Shown here one piece after another: positions 20,008-28,814 of a stretch of DNA of 64,000 bases. This stretch comes from Sphingomonas sp. LC-1 (GTDB taxonomy: Bacteria > Pseudomonadota > Alphaproteobacteria > Sphingomonadales > Sphingomonadaceae), in assembly GCF_025371035.1 (NCBI RefSeq), contig NZ_JANZXB010000003.1, positions 310,001 to 374,000 on the forward strand. Direction: 5' to 3'. Every line of letters begins with the position of its first letter. The stretch's first letter is position 1. Below the pieces are notes generated by a model. It ran no database searches and was not told the DNA's origin. It saw only the letters and a list, made by a program, of their open reading frames with translations. A program made the position numbers and the translations under genes.

Positions 20008-20889
20008 ATGAGGGCGGCGCTTCGCAACTACCATGGGCGGATGCAACGGGTGCTGGATCATATCGACCGGCATCTCGATGACGAGCTGGATCTGGATAGG
20101 ATCAGCGGCATTGCTGCCTTCTCGAAATTCCACTTCCACCGGCAGTTCTCGGCGACCTTCGGGCTCACTCTACATCGCTACATCCAGCTCGCCCGCATGA
20201 AACGGGCATCCTATCGGCTGGCCTATCGTGATGGGGAGAGCATTACGGATATCGCGATGGATGCCGGTTATGATGCACCCGATGCCTTTGCCCGCGCCTT
20301 TCGGCAGCGGTTCGGCCAATCGCCATCGTCTTTCCGTAAGACTCCCGAATGGGAGCCGTGGCTTGGGGCCTTCGGGCCACTCGACAAAGCGAGGAGCAAG
20401 CTCATGCAGACCCACTACACCGCTGACGATGTGACGATCCGTGACGTGCCCCCGATGCCGGTGGCGATCCTGGAGCATCGCGGCGATCCGATGACGATCG
20501 GCGCGACCATCCAGCGTTTCATCGCCTGGCGCAAAGCGTGCGGTTTGTCGCCCAAGACCAGCCCGACCTTCAATATCTTCCACTCGGACCCGCGAACCAC
20601 ACCCCCGGCCGAGTATCGCATGGATTTGTGCGTCGGGATCGAACGACCGATCGAAGCGCATGGTGAGCGGATCGAGGCGGGGCTCATTCCCGGCGGACGA
20701 TGCGCCGTGCTGCGCGTCGTCGGCAACACCGACAATCTGGAGCCCGCTGCATTATATCTTTACCGCGACTGGCTACCGGAAAGCGGAGAAGAAGCGCGCG
20801 ATTTCCCGCTCTACTGCCAGCGCCTGAGCCTCTTTCCGGACGTCGCGGAGCATGAGGCGGTGGCGGAGCTGTTCCTGCCGCTGATATAG
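20008..20889 (+). CDS. AraC-family regulator with GyrI-like effector domain
   Basis: 293 residues from ATG at 20008, preceded by GGAGGAC. Residues about 8-110 form two AraC helix-turn-helix motifs (DRISGIAAFSKFHFHRQF and ITDIAMDAGYDAPDAFARAF). Residues about 130-293 are a GyrI-like/AraC effector-binding domain, starting TIRDVPPMPVAILEHRGDP and containing MDLCVGIERP and GRCAVLRVVGN. This is the SoxS-N/Rob-C layout typical of small-molecule-sensing activators. No adjacent efflux gene; a broken SnoaL-like gene follows. Confidence 0.88.
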   Translation: MRAALRNYHGRMQRVLDHIDRHLDDELDLDRISGIAAFSKFHFHRQFSATFGLTLHRYIQLARMKRASYRLAYRDGESITDIAMDAGYDAPDAFARAFRQRFGQSPSSFRKTPEWEPWLGAFGPLDKARSKLMQTHYTADDVTIRDVPPMPVAILEHRGDPMTIGATIQRFIAWRKACGLSPKTSPTFNIFHSDPRTTPPAEYRMDLCVGIERPIEAHGERIEAGLIPGGRCAVLRVVGNTDNLEPAALYLYRDWLPESGEEARDFPLYCQRLSLFPDVAEHEAVAELFLPLI

Positions 20890-21135
20890 GCGGCCCGAAC
20901 GATCGGCGACGATCTCGACAATCCCGCCCAAGCTGGCATAATCGCATCATGACCCACCCGGTTCACATCGCGATCGCGACCATCGGACGATTTAATCGCC
21001 CGGCCTGATACGTCAGGTCGGGTCCGTCCAAGTGAACCGATGCCGCGTGGCATCTTCCAATATCGAGGACAAGCGCGGGCTTGCCGCCCGGAATCATGTT
21101 GGGCGGCTGCGCTTCGGGAAGAAGGGACATGGTCT
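20890..21135. other. Gap between AraC-type gene and SnoaL pseudogene
   Basis: No convincing complete gene. The minus strand has a 44-codon frame (about 21097 down to 20964) beginning MIPGGKPALVLDIGRCHAAS, which could be a remnant but was not recognised. Confidence 0.4.
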
Positions 21136-21433
21136 GTGACGCTGCCTGCCGTCATTCAACGCTATCTTGCCGCGTATAACCGCTAGGACGTCGCCGCACT
21201 GGTGGCCTGTGTGGACGAGGGCGTGGTGTTCGAGAATGTCTCCAATGCCGATCAAAGCATGAGGATCGAGGGCCGGGCGGCCTTTGCCACGCTGGCGGAG
21301 CAGGCCGCGTCGATGTTCGTCACCCGTCATCAGGCGGTGCGCACTGCCATCGTTCAGGCCGATCGCGATGCGAGGTGCTTCGTTCTTGGCGATCGCGGAC
21401 GGCAAGCTGGCCCGAATCGTAGATATAAGCTGA
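21136..21433 (+). pseudogene. Broken SnoaL-like (NTF2-fold) gene
   Basis: From a GTG at 21136 the frame reads VTLPAVIQRYLAAYNR, stops at TAG (21184), then continues DVAALVACVDEGVVFENVSN and on to VRTAIVQADRDARCF. The end of the family pattern, AIADGKLARIVDIS, appears in another frame before a TGA at 21431. This is the ordinary SnoaL-like polyketide-cyclase layout (helix with YLAAYNxxD, later EGRAAF, and final DGKLARI strand). One nonsense codon and at least one frameshift or deletion have disabled it. The nonsense codon stands where the family normally has Arg, Asp or similar before the Asp. Confidence 0.75.
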
Positions 21434-21558
21434 TCGGCGGCCACCAACGTGCCGGCGACCAGTTCGTCGCCACACCGATTGAAAAGGGGCGGCAGGCGCT
21501 GTTCGCGCTGCCGCCCCGATTCCCTTATCCCGGCCATCTCACCGGGTAATTAAGTGGC

Positions 21559-23031
21559 TTACGCCTCTTCGCTGCGATCCCCGTAGCTCGCCAGTTCGTC
21601 GCCCATGATCCGGGTGACGTGCAGCACATTGGTCGAGCCCGGCGTGCGGAACGGGACGCCCGCCATCAGCACGACCTGATTGCCCGCTTCGGCGATGCCA
21701 TGGCGCAGCGCCATGCGCTTGGACTTGGCGACCATCTCTTCGAACGACTCGACGTCACGGGTATGCACCGCGTGACAGCCCCAGAGCAGGCCCAGGCGAC
21801 GTGCCGTCTCCAGCCGCGGGGTCAGGACCAGGATCGGCACCAGGGGACGCTCCCGCGCCACGCGCCGGGCGGTCGAGCCGCTGGAGGTGAAGCAGATGAT
21901 CGCCTTGGACGACACGGTATTGGTGATCCGTGCGGCCGCCTCCGCCAGTGCATCGGCGGTGGTCGGGTCGGGAGTCATCGCGGTGAAGTGGACGCGCTCG
22001 CCGTGACCGGGATCGCTTTCCACCGACACGCCGATCGCGTTCATCATCGCGACCGATTCGACCGGCCATGCACCCGCCGCCGATTCGGCCGACAGCATGA
22101 TCGCGTCGGCGCCGTCATAGATGGCGGTCGCCACGTCCGACACCTCGGCGCGGGTGGGCGAAGGGCTCTGGATCATCGACTCGAGCATCTGGGTCGCGAC
22201 GACGACCGGGCGGCCCATGCGGCGCGACACCTCGACGATGCGCTTCTGGAGCGGCGGGACGGCCTGGGGCGGCAGCTCGACGCCCAGGTCGCCGCGTGCG
22301 ACCATCACGCCGTCGCACTGCTCGACGATTTCCTCCAGCCGGTCGATCGCCTGCGGCTTCTCGATCTTGGCGAGCAGCGCGGCGCGCCCCTTGATCAGGC
22401 CGCGCGCCTCCATCAGATCCTCGGGCCGCTGGACGAAGGACAGCGCGATCCAGTCGACGCCCTGTTCGACCGCGAAGGCCAGGTCCGAACGGTCCTTCTC
22501 GGTCAGCGCGGCCATGGGCAGCACCACGTCGGGAACGTTCAGCCCCTTGTTGTTCGACAGCGCGCCGCCGACCTCGACCAGGGTGGTGATCTTCTGATCG
22601 TCGTGGAAGGCGACGCGCAGCACCAGCTTGCCGTCGTCGAGAAGCAGGCGCGCGCCCGGCTCGATCGCGGCGAAGATCTCCTTGTGGGGCAGTTCGACAC
22701 GGGTGGCGTCGCCCGGCGTCGGATCGCGGTCGAGCACGAAGGTGCTGCCGGTTTCCAGCGTCACCTTGCCTTCGGCGAACTTGCCGACGCGCAGCTTGGG
22801 GCCCTGAAGATCGGCGAGGATCGTGGTCGGGCGACCGAACCGCTCCTCGAGCGCGCGGATCGCCTGGATCAGCGGAACCTTGGACTGCTGGTCGCCATGG
22901 CTCATATTGATTCGGAAGGCGTCGGCCCCTGCCTGAAACAGGGTGGCGATCATTTCGGGATCGCTGCTGGCCGGGCCAAGCGTGGCAAGAACGCGGACTT
23001 TTCGCGAACGCGGGGGGAGGGCCTGGGTCAT
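21559..23031 (-). CDS. pyk: Pyruvate kinase
   Basis: 490 residues. Signatures include FRINMSHGD (about 40), ILADLQGPKLRVG, KIEKPQAIDRLEEIV with the active-site Lys, MVARGDLGVELP, and the helix TRAEVSDVATAIYDGADAIMLSAE. The C-terminal effector domain (about 360-480) has CFTSSGSTARRVARERP. It makes pyruvate and ATP from phosphoenolpyruvate. It is transcribed divergently from the DUF1244 gene, with 71 bases between the starts. Confidence 0.96.
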   Translation of the reverse strand: MTQALPPRSRKVRVLATLGPASSDPEMIATLFQAGADAFRINMSHGDQQSKVPLIQAIRALEERFGRPTTILADLQGPKLRVGKFAEGKVTLETGSTFVLDRDPTPGDATRVELPHKEIFAAIEPGARLLLDDGKLVLRVAFHDDQKITTLVEVGGALSNNKGLNVPDVVLPMAALTEKDRSDLAFAVEQGVDWIALSFVQRPEDLMEARGLIKGRAALLAKIEKPQAIDRLEEIVEQCDGVMVARGDLGVELPPQAVPPLQKRIVEVSRRMGRPVVVATQMLESMIQSPSPTRAEVSDVATAIYDGADAIMLSAESAAGAWPVESVAMMNAIGVSVESDPGHGERVHFTAMTPDPTTADALAEAAARITNTVSSKAIICFTSSGSTARRVARERPLVPILVLTPRLETARRLGLLWGCHAVHTRDVESFEEMVAKSKRMALRHGIAEAGNQVVLMAGVPFRTPGSTNVLHVTRIMGDELASYGDRSEEA

Positions 23032-23102
23032 CTTACATCCTGCTTCTTTTCTGGGTGCGTCCTAAAGCCTAATGCGGCGCGATCAACCTTGGAGAGACGA
23101 AT

Positions 23103-23405
23103 ATGGCCGATGCAGTGGATGCGTTGAATGCAATCGATGACAATGCGGCGGCGGCGGCCTTTCGGCGGCTGGTCCTGCATCTGCGCCACCGGACCGATGC
23201 GCAGAATGTCGACCTGATGGGGCTGGCGGGCTTTTGCCGCAACTGCCTGTCCGACTGGGTGGGCGAGGCCGCAGGGGTCGACAAGGCGACCGCGCGCGAA
23301 GCGATCTATGGCATGCCCTATGACCAGTGGAAGGCGCAGCATCAGGGCGAAGCGACGCCCGAGCAGCTGGCGCGCATGGCCGAAAGCGTGAAGAAGAACG
23401 CCTGA
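23103..23405 (+). CDS. DUF1244 family protein
   Basis: 100 residues. The conserved core is AFRRLVLHLRHRTDAQNVDLM, GLAGFCRNCLSDW and AIYGMPYDQWKAQHQ. This small, mostly helical family is nearly universal in Alphaproteobacteria; the Cys-x-x-Cys pair in FCRNCL is conserved. Function unknown to me. A ribosome site GGAGAGACG precedes the ATG. Confidence 0.9.
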   Translation: MADAVDALNAIDDNAAAAAFRRLVLHLRHRTDAQNVDLMGLAGFCRNCLSDWVGEAAGVDKATAREAIYGMPYDQWKAQHQGEATPEQLARMAESVKKNA

Positions 23406-23576
23406 CGAACATGCCCGCTTGAGCATGTCGCGTTAAGCGCCTAGACCCGCCGCCGATCCCGACATGGGGCCTGATCCGGCCGCGCCAGACCGACCTTCGC
23501 TTGATTGAGGGGGCAGGTACGGGCCGCGACATGGATTCGGTCATGCGGGCCTATCGGTATTCAGAGGGTTAAGACG

Positions 23577-23837
23577 ATGGCGGACGACAATTACGACAGC
23601 AGCGGCAATGTGACGGCCGACGAGCTGCGCCTGCTGATCGAGCGGGCCGAGCGGCTGGAAGAAGAGAAGAAGGGCATTTCGGACGACATCAAGGACGTCT
23701 TCGCCGAAGCCAAGGCGCGCGGGTACGACCCCAAGGCGATCAAGAAGATCATGCAGATCCGCAAGAAGAAGCGTGAGGAATATCAGGAAGAGGAAGCCAT
23801 CCTCGAAGTGTATATGAAGGCGCTGGGCATGATCTGA
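23577..23837 (+). CDS. gapR: GapR-like nucleoid-associated protein (DUF2312)
   Basis: 86 residues from ATG at 23577 with a weak GAGGG site. The sequence [57 protein letters not shown] is the DUF2312 pattern: a long N-terminal coiled coil and basic C-terminal helices. In Caulobacter GapR forms a clamp around overtwisted DNA and helps topoisomerases during replication. Length and pattern match. A classical terminator follows. Symbol assigned by family resemblance. Confidence 0.88.
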   Translation: MADDNYDSSGNVTADELRLLIERAERLEEEKKGISDDIKDVFAEAKARGYDPKAIKKIMQIRKKKREEYQEEEAILEVYMKALGMI

Positions 23838-23863
23838 TCCCGGTTTTCCGGTTTCAGAATGCG

Positions 23864-23898
23864 AAGGGCGGCGGGGCTAGTGCTCCGCCGCCCTTTTT
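23864..23898 (+). terminator. Rho-independent terminator after the GapR-like gene
   Basis: AAGGGCGGCGG pairs with CCGCCGCCCTT across a loop containing GGCTAGTGCT; the tail is TTTTTG. Confidence 0.85.
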
Positions 23899-23922
23899 GT
23901 TTGTGGCGGCGGTGGGGCGTAG

Positions 23923-23948
23923 CCTTCGACTTCGCTCAGGCTGAACGG
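23923..23948 (+). repeat. Dispersed 26-bp element, copy 2
   Basis: Begins CCTTCGACTTCGCTCAGG and ends CTGAACGG. It lies 33 bases before the small secreted-protein gene and is inverted relative to the copy on the other side of it. Confidence 0.8.
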
Positions 23949-23981
23949 GGGTGGTGCTTGATGGCGGTGGGGTGATCGGGC

Positions 23982-24365
23982 ATGTCTTGTTTCATTATGC
24001 TGATCCTCCCTTTCGCGCTGCTTTCCGCTGCGATCGACAAGCCCTTCCCGGAACAGATGCCGATTTTTATGGAAGCGTGTCTGGGGGAGGCCGTTGATGC
24101 GGGTTACGTCAGTGACACCGAAGAAAGCCACAAATACATCTGTGCCGGAGAGGCGGCGGAAAAGCTATGGGCGTTCCTGGAGCGGTATAGGATCGAATCT
24201 TATGAGCAGGACACCCCAGAGGGCAAATGGCTGGGGCGTGAATTTCCTCTGGGGGGCTGTTTCAAGCGCGTGCGGATGCCGGATGGCAGGCCATTGGTGC
24301 CAGGACTGTCGTGCACAATCTGGGTGCCACGACTGAAGGACAAGGCTTCGGCTCCCAAGCCCTAA
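23982..24365 (+). CDS. Small secreted protein, unknown function
   Basis: 127 residues. The start MSCFIMLILPFALLSAAI is a signal peptide. The mature part has three Cys and several charged stretches (FMEACLGEAVDAGYVSDTEESHKYICAGEAAEKLWAFLERY), then GGCFKRVRMPDGRP and LSCTIWVPRL. I do not recognise the family. Paired Cys suggest disulfides in the periplasm. The gene lies exactly between two inverted copies of a dispersed repeat and could have arrived with them. Confidence 0.6.
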   Translation: MSCFIMLILPFALLSAAIDKPFPEQMPIFMEACLGEAVDAGYVSDTEESHKYICAGEAAEKLWAFLERYRIESYEQDTPEGKWLGREFPLGGCFKRVRMPDGRPLVPGLSCTIWVPRLKDKASAPKP

Positions 24366-24403
24366 TCTTCGCGACAATATGAAGGATTGCCCTTCCCCAA
24401 CCT

Positions 24404-24429
24404 CCGTTCAGCCTGAGCGAAGTCGAAGG
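24404..24429 (-). repeat. Dispersed 26-bp element, copy 3
   Basis: Reads CCGTTCAGCCTGAGCG and ends AGTCGAAGG on the plus strand, identical to the reverse complement of copy 2. The flanking CAACCT before it is shared with the copy at 8647. Confidence 0.8.
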
Positions 24430-24442
24430 CCACGCGAACCGC

Positions 24443-25906
24443 TCACCCCATCTCCGCTGCCTGGGTCGTCCAGCCCAATCGCGGAATCGTGATCGACCGC
24501 TTCCCCGTCAGGTCGGTGCGGCACACGAACAGGTCGCGGCTCTCGATATAGGCGATCAGCCGCTTCACCCGGCCCAGCGAACTGGTGCCATAGGTCTCGG
24601 CGATCTTGGTATCCGGCGGGCAGGGCAGGCCCTCACGCGCCGCGCGCGCGACCAGCAGGAACGCGCCCAGCATGTCGTCGGGCAGCATCCCGGCCAGCGC
24701 CAGTGCTTCCTGCCAGTCGGGATCGTTGACGTCGAAAATCCCCGCCCGCGCGCAGGACAGGCGGCGGGCAAAGCCGTTCAGGTCGAGCGGTGGCCGGGCC
24801 AGCCCTGCCATGCGGCATCGCACCTGAAAGTCCTGGAACAGGACCGAGGCGGGGCGGAAGGTCGATTCGGGGTCCTCGACGATCGCGCGCAGCACCTGTT
24901 CATAGATCGCCTCGACTTCGCCTTCGTCCATTTCCGGCGCGGGTGGCGCGGCGGTGGTGGGCAAAGGCGGGCGGCCGAGATCGGCCATCAGTTCCTCGGC
25001 GGGCACCCGGCGCGGGCGCGGGTCGAAGGTCATGGGCAGGGTCGGTGCTTCCTCGACCGGCGCGAAGAGCAGTTCCTGCAGGTCCGGCGGCGGCGCATCG
25101 GGCAGGGGGGTCAGCTTGGGACTGCCCGAGCGGGCCGAGGTTTCGACCGCGCCGATCTTAACCGTGATCGGTCGACGCGAGACGGCGGGGCCGAGCGCCA
25201 GAAAGGTGCCGCGCGCCAGATCGCGGATCGAGTCGGCCTGCCGCCGCTCCATGCCCAGCAGGTCGGCCGCGCGCGCCATGTCGATGTCGAGAAAGGTGCG
25301 GCCCATCAGAAAGTTGGACGCCTCTGCGGCAACGTTCTTGGCGAGCTTGGCGAGTCGCTGGGTCGCGATCACGCCCGCGAGGCCACGCTTGCGCCCACGA
25401 CACATTAAATTGGTCATGGCGGCGAGCGAGGCGCGGCGGACCTCTTCGGTCACCTCGCCGCCGGTGGTGGGGGCGAACAACTGCGCCTCGTCCACCACGA
25501 CCAGCGCGGGGTACCAATGCTCGCGCGGGGCGTCGAACAGCGCGTTGAGGAAGGTCGCGGCACAGCGCATCTGCCCCTCAATCTCCAGCCCCTCCAGGCT
25601 TAGGACCACCGAGGCGCGATGTTCGCGAATCCGCGTGGCGAAGCGTCCGACCTCCCGCTCGGCATAGTCGCCCGCCTCGATCACGACATGGCCATAGGCC
25701 TTGGACAGGGTGACGAAATCGCCTTCGGGATCGATCACCACCTGTTGCACCTGGCCCGCCGACTTTTCCAGCAACCGGCGCAGCAGATGCGACTTTCCCG
25801 ACCCCGAATTGCCCTGCACCAGCAGGCGGGTCGCCAGCAGTTCCTCAAGATCGATCGGCACCGACGAGCCACGCTCATCGGTTCCCATATCCACGCGTAC
25901 CGTCAT
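24443..25906 (-). CDS. HerA-like ATPase (DUF87)
   Basis: 487 residues. Walker A is LVQGNSGSGKSHLLRRLLE (about 32-45), the strand VVIDPEGDFVTL follows, Walker B is ALVVVDEAQLFAP (about 175), and IATQRLAKLAKN is the sensor region. This pattern belongs to HerA/FtsK-type translocases with a helicase HerA central domain. The C-terminal third has a low-complexity Pro linker (about 275-320) and a helical domain ending in a winged-helix-like segment. HerA usually pairs with NurA nuclease for DNA end resection; no nurA is next to it, so the role is open. Confidence 0.82.
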   Translation of the reverse strand: MTVRVDMGTDERGSSVPIDLEELLATRLLVQGNSGSGKSHLLRRLLEKSAGQVQQVVIDPEGDFVTLSKAYGHVVIEAGDYAEREVGRFATRIREHRASVVLSLEGLEIEGQMRCAATFLNALFDAPREHWYPALVVVDEAQLFAPTTGGEVTEEVRRASLAAMTNLMCRGRKRGLAGVIATQRLAKLAKNVAAEASNFLMGRTFLDIDMARAADLLGMERRQADSIRDLARGTFLALGPAVSRRPITVKIGAVETSARSGSPKLTPLPDAPPPDLQELLFAPVEEAPTLPMTFDPRPRRVPAEELMADLGRPPLPTTAAPPAPEMDEGEVEAIYEQVLRAIVEDPESTFRPASVLFQDFQVRCRMAGLARPPLDLNGFARRLSCARAGIFDVNDPDWQEALALAGMLPDDMLGAFLLVARAAREGLPCPPDTKIAETYGTSSLGRVKRLIAYIESRDLFVCRTDLTGKRSITIPRLGWTTQAAEMG

Positions 25907-25977
25907 GACTCTGGCGTTTGGCCGATCAACGCCCCAAGGAGCAAGGCATTTGATTCCCTGAACGGAGCCCTTCGCCC

Positions 25978-26517
25978 ATGGCCCTGTCGACCGCCGCCGA
26001 AATCGCCCGCCGCACGCTGGGCAAGCCCGCGCACGAACTGGATGAGGAAGAGGCCCAGGTCATTGCCGATATCGAGTCGGGCAATCTCAGCGCGCGCGAC
26101 GCCGCCGATGTCGCGGACGAGACCTCGACCTGGGGCGAAAGGCTGGCGGACCGGGTCGCGGCGGTCGGGGGAAGCTGGGGCTTCATCATCACCTTCTCGG
26201 TGATCCTGCTCGGGTGGATGCTGCTGAACTCGGACGTGCTCAGCCATTTCGGGCTGGTCTTCGATCCCTATCCCTACATCTTCCTCAACCTGATGCTCTC
26301 GACGCTGGCGGCGATCCAGGCGCCGGTCATCATGATGAGCCAGAATCGGCAGTCGGCCAAGGATCGGCTGGCCGCCAGCCTCGACTATCGCACCAATTTG
26401 CGCGCCGAGATCGACATATTGCGGCTGCACCATAAGCTGGACAACGCGGTCACCGAACGGCTCGATAGTCTGGAGGCGAAGATCGACGGGTTGGCAAAGG
26501 CCCTGTCGCGGTCGTAG
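25978..26517 (+). CDS. DUF1003 membrane protein
   Basis: 179 residues. An acidic N terminus (ELDEEEAQVIADIESG) leads to two transmembrane helices, WGFIITFSVILLGWMLLN and YIFLNLMLSTLAAIQAPVIMM, joined by a short loop with FDPYPYIF, then the conserved MSQNRQSAKDRLAASLDYRTNLRAE and a C-terminal coiled coil. This is the DUF1003 pattern. The function is unknown; family members are sometimes called cyclic-nucleotide-binding neighbours, but nothing here supports that. Confidence 0.9.
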   Translation: MALSTAAEIARRTLGKPAHELDEEEAQVIADIESGNLSARDAADVADETSTWGERLADRVAAVGGSWGFIITFSVILLGWMLLNSDVLSHFGLVFDPYPYIFLNLMLSTLAAIQAPVIMMSQNRQSAKDRLAASLDYRTNLRAEIDILRLHHKLDNAVTERLDSLEAKIDGLAKALSRS

Positions 26518-26544
26518 AGAGCGCGATCATATCAAGAGGCACCG

Positions 26545-27288
26545 ATGGCAGGCCACAGCAAATTCAAGAACATCATGCACCGCAAGGGCGCGCAGGATAA
26601 GAAGCGCTCGGCGGCATTCTCCAAGCTCTCCCGCGAAATCACCGTCGCGGCGAAGATGGGCACGCCCGACCCGGACATGAACCCGCGTCTGCGCGCCGCC
26701 GTCAACGCGGCCAAGGCGGCGTCGATGCCCAAGGACAATATCGCGCGCGCGATCGACAAGGCTTCGCGCGGCGACGGAGAGAATTACGAAGAAGTCCGGT
26801 ACGAGGGCTTCGGCCCCGGCGGCGTCAGCCTGATCATCGAGGCGCTGACCGACAATCGCAACCGCACCGCGACCAATGTCCGCACCGCGGTATCGAAGAA
26901 TGGCGGCAACCTGGGTGCCGGTGGTTCGGTCAGCCATGGTTTCGATCGGATGGGCCTGATCAACTATCCCGCCAGCGCGGGCGACGCCGAAAAGGTGTTC
27001 GAGGCGGCGTTGGAGGCCGGTGCCGAAGACGTGACCTCGTCGGAAGACGGCCACGAGATCTGGACCGCGCAGGGCGATCTGCACGAAGTCGCCAAGGCGC
27101 TGGAGCCCGTGCTGGGCGAGGCGGAAGGCGCCAAGCTCGCATGGCGTCCGCAGACCATGGTCTCGGTCGACGAAGCGGCGGCGGCGACGCTGTTCAAGCT
27201 GATCGACACGCTGGACGATGACGATGACGTCCAGACCGTCTGGGGCAATTACGAAGTCTCCGACGAAGTGATGGAAAAGCTGGCCTGA
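26545..27288 (+). CDS. yebC: YebC/PmpR family protein
   Basis: 247 residues of the YebC/TACO1 family: it opens [20 protein letters not shown], has [14 protein letters not shown] and [23 protein letters not shown]. Members were described as DNA-binding transcriptional regulators, and more recently as helping ribosomes through difficult stretches such as polyproline. It precedes ruvC-ruvA in many Alphaproteobacteria, as here. Confidence 0.95.
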   Translation: MAGHSKFKNIMHRKGAQDKKRSAAFSKLSREITVAAKMGTPDPDMNPRLRAAVNAAKAASMPKDNIARAIDKASRGDGENYEEVRYEGFGPGGVSLIIEALTDNRNRTATNVRTAVSKNGGNLGAGGSVSHGFDRMGLINYPASAGDAEKVFEAALEAGAEDVTSSEDGHEIWTAQGDLHEVAKALEPVLGEAEGAKLAWRPQTMVSVDEAAAATLFKLIDTLDDDDDVQTVWGNYEVSDEVMEKLA

Positions 27289-27296
27289 ACCCTGAT

Positions 27297-27321
27297 CCTC
27301 CCCAGACAGAGTCTGGGGAGG
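27297..27321. repeat. Perfect hairpin between yebC and ruvC
   Basis: CCTCCCCAGAC and GTCTGGGGAGG, 11 bp with an AGA loop. It is followed by a second pair (ACCGCCGGGTGAAACCGGTGGT). There is no T-run, so this is a repeat-type palindrome rather than a classical terminator. Confidence 0.7.
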
Positions 27322-27386
27322 GAAACCGCCGGGTGAAACCGGTGGTGGAGGGGCAGGACCATAGATCACCCCTCTCAAGGCGACCC

Positions 27387-27905
27387 ATGACCGTACCCCC
27401 CGCCATCATCCTCGGCCTCGATCCCGGCCTCGGCACCACCGGCTGGGGGGTGATCGCGGTGGAGGGCAACCGCCTGCGCCACGTCGCCAACGGCCAAATC
27501 AAGACCGAGCCGTCGATGGTGCTCCCCCGCCGCCTCGCGAACCTGCACGCCGCGCTCTACGACGTGATCCGCCAGCAACAGCCCGACGGCGCGGCGGTGG
27601 AAGAGGTGCTGGGCAACAGCAATGCGCAGTCCACGCTGAAACTGGGGCAAGCGCGTGGCATCGTGTTGCTCGCGGCGGCGCAGGCGGGGCTGGTGGTCGG
27701 TGAATATCACCCCAGCATCGTCAAGAAGGCGACGGTCGGCACCGGCGGCGCGGACAAGAAGCAGGTGCAGGCGATGGTCGGCCATCTGCTGCCGGGCGTG
27801 AAGCTGACCGGCCCCGACGCGGCGGACGCGCTGGCGGTGGCGATCACCCATGCGCACCATCTGGCAAGTGCGCGGGCGATGCAGCGGCGGGCTTCGGCGG
27901 TTTAG
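27387..27905 (+). CDS. ruvC: Holliday junction resolvase
   Basis: 172 residues from ATG giving [21 protein letters not shown]; the ORF extends upstream without support. Acidic catalytic residues are visible in [18 protein letters not shown] and [15 protein letters not shown], and the basic loop in [15 protein letters not shown]. It cuts Holliday junctions held by RuvAB. Confidence 0.96.
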   Translation: MTVPPAIILGLDPGLGTTGWGVIAVEGNRLRHVANGQIKTEPSMVLPRRLANLHAALYDVIRQQQPDGAAVEEVLGNSNAQSTLKLGQARGIVLLAAAQAGLVVGEYHPSIVKKATVGTGGADKKQVQAMVGHLLPGVKLTGPDAADALAVAITHAHHLASARAMQRRASAV

Positions 27906-27912
27906 GAATTTC

Positions 27913-28121
27913 GGTTCACGCGAAGCCGCGATGCCGCGAAGAAGGTGGTTTCGCGCGGAGGCGCAGAGATCGCGGAGGTGGCGACCTGTTTGGCGCATTA
28001 TCCGCTTCACGCACCGATCGAGATTGTAGGGCCGCTGGCGCGGCGGGCGAAAAACCTCTGCGTCCTCCGCGCCTCCGCGCGAAAATCTATTCCTTCGCGT
28101 CATCGCGACTTCGCGTGAATC
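27913..28121. repeat. Large inverted-repeat element between ruvC and ruvA
   Basis: The left arm (27913-27978) starts GGTTCACGCGAAGCCGCGAT; the right arm (28055-28121) is its reverse complement with scattered mismatches and two single-base gaps. Both contain TTCGCGCGGAGGCGC. The arms are about 66 bases and enclose about 76 bases without an ORF. The size and structure are like a MITE or a large cruciform. A shorter relative lies at 43291-43429. Confidence 0.75.
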
Positions 28122-28179
28122 AGATTCGCGTCTCATCGAAGTGGGTGACGAAATCCCCGTTTTGTTCTAACCCTACGCC

Positions 28180-28779
28180 ATGATCGCGCATCTCAAGGGA
28201 CGTTTGGACTCCACCGGTATCGACCATGCGGTGATCGATGTCGGCGGTGTGGGCTATCTGGTCGGCGCTTCGGCGCGCACCCTGTCTGCCATCGGCCCGG
28301 TGGGCGAGGCGGCGATGCTGCATACCGAGATGCTGGTGTCGGAGGATTCGATCCGCCTGGTCGGTTTCGCCAGCGCCGACGAGCGCGACTGGTTTCGCTT
28401 GCTGACCGGCGTGCAGGGCGTGGGGTCGCGCGTGGCGCTGGCGATCCTGTCGGCGCTGGAGCCCGCCGACCTGATGCGTGCGATCGCCAGCGGCGACAAG
28501 GCGATGGTGGCCCGCGCCAACGGTGTCGGACCGAAGCTTGCCCAGCGGATCGTCATGGAGTTGAAGGACAAGGTCGGCGGGATCGTGCTGGCACCGGGAT
28601 CGGGTGGCGGCATGGCCGCACCGGTCGGAGCAGGGGCCGATGCGGTGTCCGCGCTGCTCAACCTGGGCTTCCGTCCCGCCGAGGCAAGCGCGGCGGTGGC
28701 GGCGGCGGAAGAGGAATTGGGCGCGACGGCCTCGCTCGATGCGCTGGTTCGCCTGGCATTGCGCAAGGCGGCGAAGTAA
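28180..28779 (+). CDS. ruvA: Holliday junction branch-migration protein RuvA
   Basis: 199 residues. The OB-fold domain starts [28 protein letters not shown], the tandem helix-hairpin-helix motifs are [16 protein letters not shown] and [16 protein letters not shown], and the C-terminal domain III (about 150-199) binds RuvB. The tetramer holds the junction for RuvB. Confidence 0.96.
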   Translation: MIAHLKGRLDSTGIDHAVIDVGGVGYLVGASARTLSAIGPVGEAAMLHTEMLVSEDSIRLVGFASADERDWFRLLTGVQGVGSRVALAILSALEPADLMRAIASGDKAMVARANGVGPKLAQRIVMELKDKVGGIVLAPGSGGGMAAPVGAGADAVSALLNLGFRPAEASAAVAAAEEELGATASLDALVRLALRKAAK

Positions 28780-28814
28780 CGCGGGGGTCGAGGCCAAAAG
28801 GCCAAGCGCCTTCG

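Noticed and set aside
24443-25906. HerA-like ATPase as part of an anti-phage defence pair (e.g. HerA-SIR2 or HerA-DUF)
   Set aside because: The neighbours are housekeeping or DUF1003 genes; no nuclease or NADase partner is adjacent. The sirtuin at 46999 is 21 kb away and is a CobB type.
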